From DATJZH01 sp035499215 (GTDB taxonomy: Bacteria; Actinomycetota; Actinomycetes; Streptosporangiales; Streptosporangiaceae): DNA of 6,470 bases. Each line of letters opens with the position of its first letter. Position 1 is the first letter of the stretch. The stretch spans positions 1-6,470 of the forward strand of contig DATJZH010000338.1 of assembly GCA_035499215.1 (NCBI GenBank). Direction: 5' to 3'. The position numbers and the translations under genes were made by a program. Of this stretch, positions 5,334 through 6,470 are shown in pieces. The notes under the pieces are model-generated. The model was not told the origin of the DNA, made no database searches, and was given only the letters and a program-made list of their open reading frames with translations.

Positions 5334-6470
5334 AGTCGCCAGACCGCTGACGCTCCGGCCGGGCGCGCCGTCCAGGGTGCGCACCGTGAGCGCGCAGGAA
5401 CCGCGGCCTACCGGAAGCCAGACGAAAGCGGGCCGCGCCAGGACGCCCGCGACCGACTCGAACACGGCGTGCGGCGGGCCAGACAGCAGCCTTTGCGGAC
5501 AGCGGCGATAGTAGCGAGCCAGGTCCGGAGGGAATCCGCGCGGCCCTTCCCGGTAGTCGGTGATGAACGCGCTGAAGCGCCGCCCGGTCACCGTGCGGGT
5601 CACACTGCGCGCGTAGCTGGCGAACCCCGCACCACCCGCTGCGCGAAGAACGTCGTCAGCCGCGCCCTGGTGCGCCACCAGCGGCAGTCCTGCCGTCAGG
5701 TCGAGGCCAGGATCGGAGAAGTCCGCAGTTGTGCCGCCGAGCTCGCGCAAGCCCGCCACCAACCGCTGGCCGACCGCCCGGTCTGAGCTCGGCGGCACCG
5801 CCCGGCCAGGGTGAAAGCCGCTCAGCAGCAGGACGGTCTGGACGACGAGCAGCACGCTGGCCGCGAGGGCCGCCCACCGCAGGATCGGGCGGGCGGGGCC
5901 GTCGAGCCCCTCGGCGCGTTTGCGCCATGGGCGGGAACCTGTCCGCTCACCCGGCTGGCGGCCCATGCCGAGACCCGCCAGCAGCGCTACCGCAAGATAG
6001 GCCGGCAGCATGTCGTTGCGGCTGCCGCCGCTGTGCACCAGCGTCGCGGCGCTCCCGGCGAACAGCGCGGCGCAGCCGGCCAGCAGCACCCGGTCGGCCC
6101 GCCGGGCTCCAAGCACCGCCGCACCGCAGGCGATCCCAAGTGTGGGCAGCAACAATCCGGTCCAGAACCAGCCGAAATGGGAATAGTAGGGCTTGTGCTC
6201 GCTCATCTGCTCGAACACGTAGTACAGGTACCAGCCGTGGCTGGCGAGCCCCAGCACCGCGGTGCTGATCGCCAGCACCGCGCCGTAGGTCAGCCCGGCC
6301 TGCAGCGCCAGCCGCCGGCGCGGGCCAATCGCCAGTACCGCGAGCACTGCGACGCCTTCGGCCAGCCCGGTCTGCTTGGTCAGGAACGCCGCCGCGAGCA
6401 GCAGCCCGGTACCGATCGCGCCGCGGGCGCGGCGCATCCGGCGGGCTGCGTACAGGGCGGCGACGCTGAC
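5319..6470 (-). CDS. GT39/PMT-like multi-pass membrane glycosyltransferase, C-terminal part (5' end outside window)
   Basis: The frame is open from the right edge, with VSVAALYAARR preceding the first ATG at 6437, so that ATG is probably internal and the real start lies outside. At least 383 residues are present. Counting from the ATG, hydrophobic segments occur at about 7-19, 27-37, 45-64, 91-110, 116-135, 142-157 and 184-206, followed by a soluble region of about 165 residues. FLTKQTGL (18-25), the aromatic loop HGWYLYYVFEQMSEHKPYYSHFG split over 67-89, and HSGGSRNDMLPAYLAVALL (about 134-152) resemble the core and rear of GT-C enzymes of the GT39/ArnT-like group that use polyprenyl-phosphate sugars at the outer membrane face. 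The catalytic Asp-Asp/Glu loop expected near the N-terminus is not in the window, so activity cannot be judged. It might use a lipid-linked sugar made by the GT2 next door; equally it may belong to a separate operon to the right. Confidence 0.75.
   Translation of the reverse strand, partial: VSVAALYAARRMRRARGAIGTGLLLAAAFLTKQTGLAEGVAVLAVLAIGPRRRLALQAGLTYGAVLAISTAVLGLASHGWYLYYVFEQMSEHKPYYSHFGWFWTGLLLPTLGIACGAAVLGARRADRVLLAGCAALFAGSAATLVHSGGSRNDMLPAYLAVALLAGLGMGRQPGERTGSRPWRKRAEGLDGPARPILRWAALAASVLLVVQTVLLLSGFHPGRAVPPSSDRAVGQRLVAGLRELGGTTADFSDPGLDLTAGLPLVAHQGAADDVLRAAGGAGFASYARSVTRTVTGRRFSAFITDYREGPRGFPPDLARYYRRCPQRLLSGPPHAVFESVAGVLARPAFVWLPVGRGSCALTVRTLDGAPGRSVSGLATAPAG

Noticed and set aside
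5175..6268. Plus-strand open frames at 5175-5786 and 5729-6268
   Set aside because: They are antisense to the membrane glycosyltransferase frame, which shows a coherent series of hydrophobic segments.
6435..6437. ATG 6437 as the true start of the membrane glycosyltransferase
   Set aside because: The frame continues without a stop to the right edge, and the sequence at this ATG looks like the interior of a GT-C protein.
1..6470. CRISPR array, insertion sequence, tRNA or rRNA gene
   Set aside because: No regularly spaced repeats, transposase motifs, terminal inverted repeats or RNA-gene signatures were seen on either strand.

Overview
The window looks like chromosomal DNA from a high-GC actinobacterium (Actinomycetota; genus not determinable). 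Base composition is very GC-rich, third codon positions are almost all G or C, genes are packed with 1-4 nt overlaps, and the protein families (SDR epimerase, soluble GT2, DUF2064, OmpR-type two-component pair, GT-C membrane enzyme) are typical of that phylum. I see no mobile element, tRNA, rRNA or CRISPR array, and no gene-free stretch above 300 bases.

Layout, left to right: (1) a leftward pair, a GT2 glycosyltransferase (679-1332) coupled through a TGATG junction to a DUF2064/TIGR04282-type protein that runs off the left edge (1-679); (2) a 92-bp divergent intergenic region; (3) a rightward SDR-type nucleotide-sugar epimerase/dehydratase with a probable zinc-ribbon insert (1425-2504); (4) a leftward two-component pair, OmpR-family response regulator (3748-4488) then sensor kinase (2501-3751), joined by an ATGA overlap and meeting the epimerase tail to tail so that the two stop codons share CTAA; (5) a 180-bp divergent intergenic region; (6) a rightward small class I SAM methyltransferase (about 4669-5307); (7) a convergent leftward GT39-like multi-pass membrane protein (5319 to right edge) whose start lies outside the window.

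The most interesting signal is regulatory. Both divergent intergenic regions carry the same 17-bp box, best form TTACGATGCGGTTACGG, three copies in all (1370-1386, 4525-4541, 4565-4581). Two copies contain a clear direct repeat with an 11-bp period, the layout expected for an OmpR/PhoB-family dimer site. A gene for such a regulator lies between the two regions. At two promoters (GT2 leftward, methyltransferase rightward) the box has the same orientation and sits 23-24 bp from a TANNNT -10 element. My inference is that this two-component system controls the epimerase, GT2/DUF2064 pair, methyltransferase and itself as one locus-specific regulon making or modifying a glycan or glycolipid of unknown structure.
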